A stretch of DNA of 64,000 nucleotides from Chloroflexota bacterium (GTDB lineage Bacteria > Chloroflexota > UBA6077 > FW602-bin22 > JAMCYS01), in assembly GCA_023473795.1 (NCBI GenBank), contig JAMCYS010000127.1, positions 1 through 64,000 of the forward strand. The letters run 5' to 3'. Each line of letters opens with the position of its first letter. Within the stretch, counting starts at the first letter, position 1. Both the position numbers and the translations under genes were made by a program. The notes under the pieces were generated by a model that worked only from the letters and a program-made list of their open reading frames with translations, did not search any database and had not been told where the DNA came from. Of this stretch, positions 1 to 11,171 are shown piece by piece.

Positions 1-1
1 G

Positions 2-688
2 CTGAAGGACACGGTGCGCACCCTGCAGGCGCTGGGCGGCGATATGGTCGTGGTGCGGCACTCGCAATCGGGCGCCCCCTACTTCATCGCCGAGCACATC
101 GCGGGCTCGGTGCTCAACGCCGGCGACGGCTGGCACGCCCATCCGACCCAGGCCCTGCTGGACCTCTACACCGTGCGGGAGAGGCTGGGCAACGTGGCAG
201 GGCTGAAAGTGGTGATTCTGGGCGACGTGCTGCATTCGCGCGTGGCCCGCTCCAACATCTGGGGCTTCGCCAAGATGGGGGCCGAGGTGACGATCTGCGG
301 CCCCGGCACCCTCTTGCCCTACGCCGCCGGCCAGGGCGCCGAGGAAGGCATCGTGCCGCCGGTGCGGGTCGAAGAAGATTGCGACCGAGCACTGGCGGGG
401 GCGGACGTGGTGATGGCCTTGCGTTTGCAGAAGGAGCGCCAACAGGGCGGGCTGCTGCCCAGCCTGCGCGAGTATGCCGCCCTGTACCAGCTCAACCCCG
501 CCCGCCTGGCCAAGGCCCGACCGGGAGCGCTGGTGATGCATCCGGGCCCCATGAATGAGGGTGTGGAGATAGCGCCCGAGGTGGCTTATGGCGCCCAGTC
601 GGTGATCGAGCAGCAGGTCACCAACGGCGTGGCGATCCGGATGGCGCTGCTCTACCTGCTGGCCGGCGGACGGCCGAGTGAGATTTAG
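2..688 (+). CDS. pyrB: Aspartate carbamoyltransferase catalytic subunit, 5' end outside window
   Basis: Open frame from base 2; ATCase motifs ([39 protein letters not shown]); first gene of pyr operon. Confidence 0.95.
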   Translation: MKDTVRTLQALGGDMVVVRHSQSGAPYFIAEHIAGSVLNAGDGWHAHPTQALLDLYTVRERLGNVAGLKVVILGDVLHSRVARSNIWGFAKMGAEVTICGPGTLLPYAAGQGAEEGIVPPVRVEEDCDRALAGADVVMALRLQKERQQGGLLPSLREYAALYQLNPARLAKARPGALVMHPGPMNEGVEIAPEVAYGAQSVIEQQVTNGVAIRMALLYLLAGGRPSEI

Positions 689-703
689 GCGAGGAGGAAA
701 TCT

Positions 704-2059
704 GTGAGTGACGCACTGATCAGACGCGGCCGGATAGTCGATCCGAGCCAGAACTTGGACGCCCCGGGAGACCTCCTCGTGCGCGACGGCAAGATTGCGC
801 GCCTCTGGCCGGCCGGCGAAGCCCCCAACGCCGACGGGGTTCTGGAACTGGACGCCGCGGGCTTGGTGGTGACGCCGGGCTTCATCGATCTGCACGTGCA
901 TCTGCGCGAACCGGGGCACGAGGAGAAGGAGACCATCGCCACGGGCAGCCAGGCGGCAGTGGCCGGTGGCTTCACCACAATCTGCGCGATGCCCAACACG
1001 GAGCCTGCTACCGATAGCGCGGCGATGGTAGAATACGTCGGCCGCGTCGCCGCCGCCGGTGCGGCGAGGGTGCTGGTGGTGGCTGCCGTGTCCAAGGGCA
1101 GGCAGGGCAAGGAGCTGGCAGAACTGGGCGAATTGGCAGCGGCCGGAGCCGTCGGCTTCAGCGATGACGGCAACCCGGTGGCCAGCAACACGTTGCTGCG
1201 CAACGCCCTCGCCTACAGCCGGATGCTCAGACTACCGATAATGGATCACTGCGAGGACCCCGAGCTGACCAAGGGCGGCCAGATGAACGAGGGCCCGGTG
1301 GCGACCAGGCTGGGCCTCAAGGGCACGCCTGCCGCGGCGGAGGAGGTTCTCGTCGCCAGAGACGTGGCCCTGGCCGAGCTGACTGGCGGGTGGGCGCACA
1401 TCTGCCATATCAGCACGGCGCGAGCGGTCGCCATCGTGCGCGACGCCAAGGCGCGCGGCGTGCGAGTGACCGCCGAGGCCACGCCGCATCATCTGGTTAT
1501 GACCGACGAACTGGTGATGGGCAGGTGGCCGCTATTCCCAGGCAGCGCGGCGGCCCACCTGCCTTACGACACGAATACGAAGGTGAATCCGCCGCTGCGC
1601 TCCCGAGTGGATGTCGAGGCGCTGCTGGCCGGGCTGCGCGATGGCACTATCGACGCCATTGCCACCGACCACGCGCCGCACCACGTCCTGGACAAGGAGT
1701 GCGAGTACGACTTCGCCGCGCCGGGACTGAGCGGCCTGGAGACGGCCCTGCCGGCGCTCCTGCTCCTGGTCGAACAGGGCAAGCTGAGTCTGGCGGAAGT
1801 CATACGGGCGCTGACGGTTGGCCCGGCCCGCCTCCTGGGGCGAGAGCTGGGATCGTTGCGCCCCGGTGGCGTGGCGGATGTGACGGTCTTCGATCCGAGT
1901 TTGGCCTGGCAGGTGACGCCCGACGCGCTGTTCTCGAAGGGCAAGAATACGCCCTTCCTTGGTGAGACGGTCAAAGGCAAGGTCGTTCTGACGCTGCGCG
2001 AGGGTAGGGCGGTTCACGGCGCTACGCGCCTGACCCAGCCGCTGGCGCTGGAGAGGTAA
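704..2059 (+). CDS. pyrC: Dihydroorotase
   Basis: GTG start after AGGAGG; PGFIDLHVHLREPGHE, AMPNTEP, ATDHAPH motifs. Confidence 0.96.
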   Translation: MSDALIRRGRIVDPSQNLDAPGDLLVRDGKIARLWPAGEAPNADGVLELDAAGLVVTPGFIDLHVHLREPGHEEKETIATGSQAAVAGGFTTICAMPNTEPATDSAAMVEYVGRVAAAGAARVLVVAAVSKGRQGKELAELGELAAAGAVGFSDDGNPVASNTLLRNALAYSRMLRLPIMDHCEDPELTKGGQMNEGPVATRLGLKGTPAAAEEVLVARDVALAELTGGWAHICHISTARAVAIVRDAKARGVRVTAEATPHHLVMTDELVMGRWPLFPGSAAAHLPYDTNTKVNPPLRSRVDVEALLAGLRDGTIDAIATDHAPHHVLDKECEYDFAAPGLSGLETALPALLLLVEQGKLSLAEVIRALTVGPARLLGRELGSLRPGGVADVTVFDPSLAWQVTPDALFSKGKNTPFLGETVKGKVVLTLREGRAVHGATRLTQPLALER

Positions 2060-2062
2060 ACA

Positions 2063-3165
<1,103 letters not shown>

Positions 3166-3166
<1 letters not shown>

Positions 3167-6100
3167 TGGCCAGCGCGAGCGTCCGCAAGGTCCTGGTGAT
3201 CGGCTCGGGCCCCATCGTTATCGGCCAGGCGGCTGAGTTCGATTACGCCGGCACGCAGGCCTGCAAAGCCCTGCGGGAGGAAGGAGTCACGTCCGTCCTC
3301 GTCAACTCCAATCCGGCCACCATCATGACCGACGCCGGCATAGCCGATCACGTCTATATAGAGCCGCTGGTTGTGGACGTTCTGGAGCGGGTGATTGCCC
3401 GCGAGCGGCCCGATGGTTTGCTACCGACCCTGGGCGGACAGACGGGCCTCAACCTGGCGGTGGAGCTGGCCGACGCCGGCATCTTGGAGAAGTACGGGGT
3501 GCGGCTGCTCGGCACGCCGCTGGCCACGATCAAGCGGGCCGAGGACCGCGAGCTCTTCAAGCGCATGCTGGCCGAAATCGACGAACCCGTGCCGGAGAGC
3601 GTGACGGTCTACTCGCTGGAGGAGGCGCGCGCCTTCGCCAAGCGCCAGGGCCTGCCCTTGGTTATCCGGCCGGCCTTTACCCTCGGCGGCACGGGGGGAG
3701 GCATCGCTCACACCCCGGAGGAGTTCGACCGCATCGTCACGGGCGGCCTGTCGGCCAGCCCCATCCACCAGGTGCTGGTGGAGCAGTCGGTGATGGGCTG
3801 GAAAGAAATCGAGTACGAAGTGATGCGCGACTCGGCCGACACCTGCATCACCGTCTGCAACATGGAGAATATTGACCCTATGGGCGTCCACACGGGCGAC
3901 AGCATCGTGGTGGCGCCGAGCCAGACCCTCTCCGACCGCGAGTACCAGCTGCTGCGTACCGCTTCCTTGAAGATCATTCGTGCCCTGGGCATCGAGGGCG
4001 GCTGCAACATCCAGTTCGGCTTGAACCCGAAGTCGTTCGACTACGTCGTGATCGAGGTCAACCCCCGCGTCAGTCGCTCCTCGGCCCTTGCTTCCAAGGC
4101 TACCGGCTATCCCATCGCCCGCGTTGCCGCCAAGATTGCCGTGGGCCGGCGCCTGGACGAGATTCCCAACGCGGTCACCGGCAAGACGATGGCCGCCTTC
4201 GAGCCGGCGCTCGACTACTGTGTGGTCAAGATCCCGCGTTGGCCGTTCGACAAGTTCCCCTATGGCGACCGTGTCATCGGCACTCAGATGAAGGCCACCG
4301 GGGAGGTGATGGCCATCGATCGTTGCTTCGAGGCCGCCCTGCAGAAAGCGGTGCGTTCGCTGGAGATCGGCGGCCGCAGCCTGCTCTGGGAGGACTCCGC
4401 CTGGGACAAGGGCTCGGATTCGGCGAACGAGGAGCTGTGGCAGCTGATCGAGAAGGCCAACGACAATCGACTCTGGGCTTTGATGGCGGCTCTGCGGCGC
4501 GGCATCGGGGTCGAGGAACTGGCGCGGCGTTCCGGCGGCATCGATCCTTGGTTCCTGCGCCGGCTGCAGCGGCTGGGGCTAATGGAGAGGCGCCTCCTGG
4601 CGGAGTCTCTGACCCCCGACCTAGTCCGGGAGGCAAAGCGGCTGGGCTTCTCGGACGTCCAGATAGCCACTCTCAGCGACCGCCTGCCCGAACAGGTCCG
4701 CGAATTGCGCCAGACCTGGGGCATAGCGCCCGTCTACAAGATGGTCGACACCTGCGCGGCGGAGTTCGCTGCCCAGACGCCTTACTTCTACAGCACTTAC
4801 GAGCTGGAGAATGAGGCGGAGGCTCTGGCTGGGCCGCGGGCGGCCGTTATTGGCTCCGGTCCCATCCGCATCGGCCAGGGAATCGAGTTCGACTATTGCT
4901 CCGTGCACTCGGCCTGGGCTCTGCAAGCCGCCGGCTTGCAGAGCATCATGATCAATAGCAACCCGGAGACCGTTTCCACCGACTTCGACACCTCGGACCG
5001 GCTGTATTTCGAGCCGCTCGACGAGGAGAGCGTGCGGGACGTGCTGGAGAACGAGGGCCTGGCCGAGACGAGCGCGGTAGTGCAGTTCGGCGGCCAGACT
5101 GCCATCAACCTGGCCGAACCACTCACCCACAGCGGGGCCAAGATCATCGGTTCCAGCGCCGAGGCGATCGACATAGCCGAGGACCGTCGGCGGTTCGAGG
5201 CCTTTCTGGATCGCCTGGGCATCCCTCAGCCGCCGGGCGGCGGCGTGACGACAGTCGAGGAGGCCCTGCGCCAGGCCGATTTGATCGGCTATCCGGTGTT
5301 GGTTCGCCCTTCCTATGTGCTCGGCGGCCGGGCGATGGAGATAGTCAAGAACGCCACGGAGCTCGTGCGCTACGTCTCCGTGGCAACCGAGATTTCCCAC
5401 CGCCGCCCGATCCTCATCGACAAGTACCTAGAAGGCAAAGAAGTCGAGGTTGACGCGATCTGCGACGGCAGCGAGGTGCTGATCCCAGGAGTAATGGAGC
5501 ACATCGAGCGGGCCGGCGTGCACAGCGGCGACAGTGCCGCGGCCTATCCGGCCGTGGGGCTGTCCACCGCCGAGGTGGACACGATAGTTGACTACACCAC
5601 GCGCGTTGCCCTGGCCCTGGGTGTGCGCGGGCTAATGAACGCGCAGTACGTGATCTTTGAGGGCGCGGTCTACGTTCTGGAGGTGAATCCCCGCGCCAGC
5701 CGCACGGTGCCGTTCCTCTCCAAAGTCACCGGCGTGCCGATGGTTCGCCTGGCGACGCTCATTATGACGGGACGCAGCCTGGCGGAGCAGGGCTATCGCG
5801 GTGGACTGTGGAAGCGGCAGAAGCTGGTCGGCATCAAAGCGCCTGTTTTCTCGATGGCCAAACTGGTGGGAGTCGACACCTATCTCGGACCCGAGATGAA
5901 GTCCACCGGCGAGGTGATGGGGATCGACTACTCCTACGACGCGGCTCTGCGTAAGGCGCTAATCGCCGCGGGACTGGCCCTGAAGCCGAGCGGCACTCTG
6001 TTGCTGAGCATCGCCGACCAGGACAAGCTCGCCACCCTGCCGCTCGTCCGCCGGCTGCACGAACTGGGTTACACCTTCTTTGCTACCGAGGGCACCGCCG

Positions 6101-6414
6101 TGCTGATGCAGGCCGTGGGTCTGCCGGTACGGATGGTGACGAAGAAGATGGACGAGGGCTCGCCCAACGTCGTGGACGTGATCCGGACGCGCGAGGTTAT
6201 CGCCGTGGTCAACACCGTAACCGGCGAGCGGGGCACCCTCAAGGACGGCTTCGACATCAGGCGGGCCGCCGTGGAGCACGGCGTCGCCTGCTATACCTCC
6301 CTCGATACGCTGGCCGCCGCGGTGCGAGTGGCGGCGGAGGGCGAGACAGGTTATAACGTCCTGCGCCTAGACGAGTATCTCAGACCGCAGGCCGCTAGAC
6401 AGGACACCCATTGA
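3166..6414 (+). CDS. carB: Carbamoyl-phosphate synthase large subunit
   Basis: ATG overlaps carA stop (TAATG); two ATP-grasp halves ([20 protein letters not shown] / [19 protein letters not shown]). Confidence 0.97.
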
Positions 6415-7199
6415 TCCAAGCGCGCTTTCCGATCGTCGCCAGAGATGAACTGGCCCCCGGCACGGTGTTGCTGCGCCTGCGGGCCCCCGCGCTGGCGCGG
6501 GCAGCCCGGGCGGGGCAGTTTGTGCACGTGCGCTGTGGCGATAGCCACGACCCGCTGCTGAGGAGGCCCATCAGCCTACACCGGGTGGGTGTGGCGGGGG
6601 CCGACCGCGGCGGCCTGCAGCCCGACGAGGTCGCCTTGCTCCTGCAAGTGGTAGGACGTGGCTCGGCCTGGCTGGCGCAGCGCCGGCTTGGCGATGAGTT
6701 GGACGTGCTGGGCCCCCTGGGTAGAGGTTTCCGTCCCGAACCGAAGGCTGGCCACCTGCTCTTGGTGGGCGGCGGCCTGGGCGTGGCCCCGCTGGTAATG
6801 TTGGCCGACGAGGCTGTGCGGGCAGGCCTGGCGGTGACACTGGCGATGGGCACCCGGACGGCCGCCGGCGTTTTCCCGGCCCGGCTCCTGCCGGAAGAGG
6901 TGGAGTACGCGGTAGCCACCGAGGACGGCTCCCTGGGTCAGAAGGGGCTGGTCACGGACCTGCTGCCGGCCCTGCTGCCCTGGTCGGACCAGGTCTTCGC
7001 CTGTGGGCCCTGGCCGATGCTGCGGGCGTTGCGTCGCCTGCTCCAGCTGACGCCTGCCAAGCGGGCTCAGGTTTCGCTGGAGGAACGGATGGGCTGTGGC
7101 GTGGGCGTGTGCTACGGCTGTGTCGTGGAGACCCGGCACGGCCGCCGGCGCGTCTGTCACGACGGGCCGGTGTTCAATCTGGACGACGTGGTGCTGTGA
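6411..7199 (+). CDS. pyrK: Dihydroorotate dehydrogenase electron transfer subunit
   Basis: FAD/NAD-binding reductase fold, C-terminal Cys cluster ([17 protein letters not shown]...VCHDGPVF); TTGA overlap with carB. Confidence 0.9.
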   Translation: MIQARFPIVARDELAPGTVLLRLRAPALARAARAGQFVHVRCGDSHDPLLRRPISLHRVGVAGADRGGLQPDEVALLLQVVGRGSAWLAQRRLGDELDVLGPLGRGFRPEPKAGHLLLVGGGLGVAPLVMLADEAVRAGLAVTLAMGTRTAAGVFPARLLPEEVEYAVATEDGSLGQKGLVTDLLPALLPWSDQVFACGPWPMLRALRRLLQLTPAKRAQVSLEERMGCGVGVCYGCVVETRHGRRRVCHDGPVFNLDDVVL

Positions 7200-8158
7200 T
7201 TTTGCCGCCTAATCTCTCGGTCGAGCTCGCTCCCAACCATAAGCAGGGCCTACCCTTACGCAACCCGGTGCTGACCGCCTCGGGCACTTTCGGCTATGGC
7301 ACCGAGTACGCGGCCCTCGCCGACTGCCAGCGTCTGGGCGCCATCATTTGCAAGGGTACCACTCTGGAGCCGCGCGAGGGCAACCCGCAGCCCCGGCTGC
7401 ACGAGACCGCGGCGGGCCTGCTCAACAGCATCGGCCTGCAAAACATCGGCGTGCGAGCGGTGGTGGCCGAGAAGGCCCGCATCTGGGCTGGCTGGCAAGT
7501 GCCGGTATTGGTGAACATCGCCGGTGAGACGGTGGATGAGTTCGCCCGCCTGGCGGAGACGCTGGACGGGGTGCCGGGCGTCGCCGGAGTCGAGGTCAAC
7601 ATCTCCTGCCCCAACGTGGATGCTGGCTACGTGGCGTTCGGCGCTCGACCGGAGACGGCGGCGGCGGTGACGAGGGCTGTCGTGCAGGCGACGGATTTGC
7701 CGGTAATGGTAAAGCTCAGCCCCAATGCCCCCGACGTGGTAGAAGTGGCGCGGGCGGTGGAGGCGGCGGGCGCCCACAGCCTCTCCCTCATCAACACCAT
7801 CCTTGGCATGGCCATCGACCTGCGCCGGAGGCGGCCGGTGTTCGCGCGGGCGACGGCCGGCCTCTCGGGACCCGCGGTGAAGCCGATCGCCCTGCGTCTG
7901 GTCTACGAGGTGGCGCAGGCGGTGAGGGTGCCGGTCGTGGGCATCGGCGGCATCGCCACCACCGAGGATGCCCTGGAGTTTCTGATGGCCGGGGCCACTG
8001 CCGTGCAAGTGGGCACGGCCAGTTTTGCCAATCCCCGGGCGGCGGCCGACGTCGTCGACGGGCTGGCCGCGTTCCTGCTCCGCGAGGGCCTGCAAGACAT
8101 ACACGACATAATAGGGGTCGCCCTGCCCGGCCGCGTGCCGGAAGGTGGGCTGACCTAG
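7196..8158 (+). CDS. pyrD: Dihydroorotate dehydrogenase, class 1B-like
   Basis: GTG at 7196 overlaps pyrK stop; NPVLTASGTFGYG, NISCPNVD, GIGGIATTEDALEFLMAGATAVQVGTA. Confidence 0.94.
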   Translation: MILPPNLSVELAPNHKQGLPLRNPVLTASGTFGYGTEYAALADCQRLGAIICKGTTLEPREGNPQPRLHETAAGLLNSIGLQNIGVRAVVAEKARIWAGWQVPVLVNIAGETVDEFARLAETLDGVPGVAGVEVNISCPNVDAGYVAFGARPETAAAVTRAVVQATDLPVMVKLSPNAPDVVEVARAVEAAGAHSLSLINTILGMAIDLRRRRPVFARATAGLSGPAVKPIALRLVYEVAQAVRVPVVGIGGIATTEDALEFLMAGATAVQVGTASFANPRAAADVVDGLAAFLLREGLQDIHDIIGVALPGRVPEGGLT

Positions 8159-8166
8159 GGGCTGAT

Positions 8167-9294
8167 ATGGACGCACCCAAAATCGACCGTGAGCGCCAGC
8201 GAACCGCCAAGGCGTACGCGGGCCGGCAGCGCCGGCTCTACTTGCTCAGTCTGGTGCTGTCGGCGCTGGTGGTAGTCCTCGCGGTGGCGATCAATCCCTT
8301 CCGCTGGCTAGAGCCGGCGCCGCGGGCGGGCTGGCCCTATCTGGGGGTCAGCGTCTACTTCGTGCTGCTGATGCTGTTCTACCAGCTGGTGACGCTGCCG
8401 CTCTCCTACTACAGCGGGCACGTGTTGCCGACCCGCTACGGTCTGTCCGTGCAATCTGCCGCTGGCTGGTTCGGCGACTTGCTCAAGAGCACCGCTCTGG
8501 GGCTAGTGTTCGGGCTTGTGCTGGTGGACGTCATCTACTTTCTTCTGGCCAACGCGCCTGCCACCTGGTGGCTATGGGCCGCTGGCGCGGTCCTCCTCTT
8601 CACGGTGGTGCTGGCCAATCTCTCGCCGATCCTGATCCTGCCGCTGTTCTACAAGCTCCGGCCACTGGAGGATGAGGACCTGGTGCGGCGGCTCACCGCT
8701 CTGGCGCAGCGCGCCGGCACGAAGGTGCGGGGCGTGTACACGATGGACATGAGCAGCCGCACCACTGCTGCCAACGCCGCCTTGATGGGTCTGGGCAACA
8801 CCCGGCGCATCGTGCTGGGCGACACCCTGCTACGAGAGTACTCGCCAGAAGAGATCGAGTCCATACTGGCGCACGAGCTCGGACATCACGTGCACCGGGA
8901 CATCCCGAAGGGAATCGTAGTGCAGACGGCCGTCATTGTGCTATCCTTCTGGTTGGCTGACCTGGCCTTGCGCTGGGGTGTTGGCCAGCTGGCCCTCGGC
9001 GGCGTGGCCGATCCGGCTGGTTTGCCGCTCTTTGGCCTGGTCGTGGGTGGCATCGGCTTCGTGGCTATGCCGTTGACCAACGGTTTCACTCGCTGGCTGG
9101 AAACGCAGGCAGACCGCTACGCCATCGAGGCCACGGGCAGCCCGTCCGCGTTTGCGGCGGCGATGACCCGTTTGGCCAACCAGAACCTGGCCGACGTAGA
9201 CCCGCCTCGCTGGGTCGAGGTGCTGCTCTACGATCACCCTGCCATCGGGCGCCGCCTGGCCCTGGCAGCCCAGTACGCCCAACGTCTGACGTAG
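8167..9294 (+). CDS. M48-family (Ste24/HtpX-like) membrane zinc metalloprotease
   Basis: Multiple TM segments, HELGHH zinc motif, downstream ETQADRYA. Confidence 0.85.
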   Translation: MDAPKIDRERQRTAKAYAGRQRRLYLLSLVLSALVVVLAVAINPFRWLEPAPRAGWPYLGVSVYFVLLMLFYQLVTLPLSYYSGHVLPTRYGLSVQSAAGWFGDLLKSTALGLVFGLVLVDVIYFLLANAPATWWLWAAGAVLLFTVVLANLSPILILPLFYKLRPLEDEDLVRRLTALAQRAGTKVRGVYTMDMSSRTTAANAALMGLGNTRRIVLGDTLLREYSPEEIESILAHELGHHVHRDIPKGIVVQTAVIVLSFWLADLALRWGVGQLALGGVADPAGLPLFGLVVGGIGFVAMPLTNGFTRWLETQADRYAIEATGSPSAFAAAMTRLANQNLADVDPPRWVEVLLYDHPAIGRRLALAAQYAQRLT

Positions 9295-9306
9295 GAGGAG
9301 GCGGGC

Positions 9307-9660
9307 TTGGCGAAACGGTTGAGCCTCTTGGCGGGTGTCGTCTTCCTCGGCTATTTCCTCTTCTCCCTCGGCGGTCTCGCCCTGCAGAGTCACCAGCTCG
9401 CCCAGCGAGAGGCGGCGGTGCAGAGTGACATCGTCAGGCTCAAGGCGGAGAACGAGCGGCTCGCAACGGCCGTAGCCCGCCTGCAGACGCCGTCGGCCGT
9501 CGAGGAACTGGCTCGCCAACAGCTCGGTTACCTGAAGCCGGGCGAGACCGCGGTCGTGGTGGACTTCGGGCCCAGTGGGCCGCCGCGGGACCTGCCAACG
9601 GCCACGCCCACGCCGCGGGCCAACTGGCAGAAGTGGCTCGACACCCTGGCCGGGCGGTAG
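9307..9660 (+). CDS. Septum formation initiator (FtsB/DivIC-like) protein
   Basis: Single N-terminal TM plus coiled coil, VEELARQQLGYLKPGETAVVV. Confidence 0.75.
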   Translation: MAKRLSLLAGVVFLGYFLFSLGGLALQSHQLAQREAAVQSDIVRLKAENERLATAVARLQTPSAVEELARQQLGYLKPGETAVVVDFGPSGPPRDLPTATPTPRANWQKWLDTLAGR

Positions 9661-9736
9661 CAGTCGCCAATCTGCATCCCCTTTGTCCCCAGACCCCACT
9701 GCTGCTTCCTGGCACGGAAAATGCCTAACTTCTGTT

Positions 9737-9792
9737 GGCCGTCCCCGAGGGGTGCGGGGTAGCACCCCCGCAGCGCAGCAGCTGGGGCGGCC
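9737..9792 (+). promoter_or_regulatory. Structured leader candidate upstream of carbamate kinase
   Basis: Closing helix GGCCG(T)CCCC/GGGGCGGCC encloses a perfect 7-bp hairpin GGGGTGC-GGGGTA-GCACCCC and a possible second short hairpin. Confidence 0.4.
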
Positions 9793-9820
9793 AAGTTATC
9801 TTCTGGGGCTAGTTTCCTTA

Positions 9821-10810
9821 ATGGCGGAGGAGGGCGAGGTGGCTCGCGTGCTCGTGGCTCTGGGTGGCAACGCTCTCAGCAGGCCCAGCGAGCGCGGTAC
9901 GATGGCCGGGCAGTTGGCGAGCGTGCGGCGCAGCAGCGGCTACATCGCCGAGATGATCGCGGCCGGCAATGAAGTAGTGATCAGCCACGGCAACGGCCCC
10001 CAAGTTGGCAACATCCTGCTCCAGAACGAGCTGGCGCGGGAAAGCGTTGCCTCAATGCCTCTCGACGCCTGCGGCGCGGAGAGCGAAGGGTTGATTGGCT
10101 ATATGATCCAGCAATCGCTGGGCAACGAGCTGCGACGGCGTGGTCTGCGACACGAGGTCGTGACGGTGGTGACCCAGACCGTTGTCGACCCCGACGACCC
10201 GGCGTTTGTGCGGCCCACCAAGCCTGTCGGTGGTTTCGTTACTGCCGAAGAGGCGCTGCGCCGGATCCGGGAGTCAGGCGAAGCCTGGGCTGAAGACTCG
10301 GGACGTGGCTGGCGACGCGTAGTGCCTTCTCCCAAGCCGCTGGCGATCGTGGAGGCGCCGACCATTGCCAAGTTGCTGGCCCTTGGGACTGTGGTTGTGG
10401 CCGCGGGCGGCGGCGGCGTGCCCGTGTACTACCGCGACGACTCCGAGTTAGCCGGTGTCGAGGCGGTGATCGACAAAGACCTGGCCGCGGCGCGACTTGC
10501 CCAACAACTGGCCGTGCAGGTGTTGCTGATCCTCACGGACGTCGCCGGCGTTGCCCTCGCTTATGGCAGACCGGAGCAGCGCTTCCTGGGCGACGTGACC
10601 CTTGGCGAATTGGAGGGCCTATTCCGGCGAGGGGAGTTCCCTGCCGGCAGTATGGGCCCCAAGGTGGTGGCGGCCATCGGTTTCCTTCGCAATGGCGGCG
10701 ATAGAGCAGTGATCTGCTCCCTGGACGATGCCCTGGCCGGGCTGGCGGGCGAGGCCGGGACCCAGATTCGCCGCGATAACCTTCGCTCGCGCGCTGCCAG
10801 CGCGGCCTAG
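9821..10810 (+). CDS. arcC: Carbamate kinase
   Basis: RVLVALGGNALSRP, VISHGNGPQVGNILLQNE, PMDACGAESEG-like, GGGGVPV; ATG chosen within longer ORF. Confidence 0.93.
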   Translation: MAEEGEVARVLVALGGNALSRPSERGTMAGQLASVRRSSGYIAEMIAAGNEVVISHGNGPQVGNILLQNELARESVASMPLDACGAESEGLIGYMIQQSLGNELRRRGLRHEVVTVVTQTVVDPDDPAFVRPTKPVGGFVTAEEALRRIRESGEAWAEDSGRGWRRVVPSPKPLAIVEAPTIAKLLALGTVVVAAGGGGVPVYYRDDSELAGVEAVIDKDLAAARLAQQLAVQVLLILTDVAGVALAYGRPEQRFLGDVTLGELEGLFRRGEFPAGSMGPKVVAAIGFLRNGGDRAVICSLDDALAGLAGEAGTQIRRDNLRSRAASAA

Positions 10811-10871
10811 TCTGGGGTCGGGCCTCGTTGGGTAGACAGCAACGGTCTGTGCGCCAGGCGGATTGCCTGAG

Positions 10872-10900
10872 TTGACAGCGCGCCTGGCAGCGGTTATAAT
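10872..10900 (+). promoter_or_regulatory. Sigma70-type promoter for initiator tRNA
   Basis: TTGACA (10872-10877), 17-nt spacer, TATAAT (10895-10900); both hexamers perfect consensus. Confidence 0.9.
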
Positions 10901-10912
10901 AGCGTCTGTCGA

Positions 10913-10987
10913 CGCGGGGTGGAGCAGTGGCAGCTCGTCGGGCTCATAACCCGAAGGTCGTTGGTTCGAATCCAACCCCCGCTACCA
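10913..10987 (+). tRNA. tRNA-fMet (CAT anticodon), CCA encoded
   Basis: Cloverleaf folds by hand; anticodon stem UCGGG/CCCGA with three consecutive G:C pairs; non-Watson-Crick 1:72 pair. Confidence 0.93.
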
Positions 10988-10989
10988 TT

Positions 10990-11022
10990 GGGCGGCGGCC
11001 GTACTACGGTCGCCGCCCTTTT
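10990..11022 (+). terminator. Rho-independent terminator after tRNA-fMet
   Basis: GGGCGGCGGCCGT-ACT-ACGGTCGCCGCCC followed by TTTT. Confidence 0.88.
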
Positions 11023-11171
11023 CGTAGATGGCAGCGGCTGAGAGTGCTGGCCGCCGGTTTGGGGGAGGCGTTGCCGGTGGGTGCCTTCTGACGTGTTTTC
11101 GCCATCTTTCTTACCCGGAGAACTCGCCGATTCCGAACGGCGGGCGGGCCTGGAGGGTCTGGTGAGGGTGA

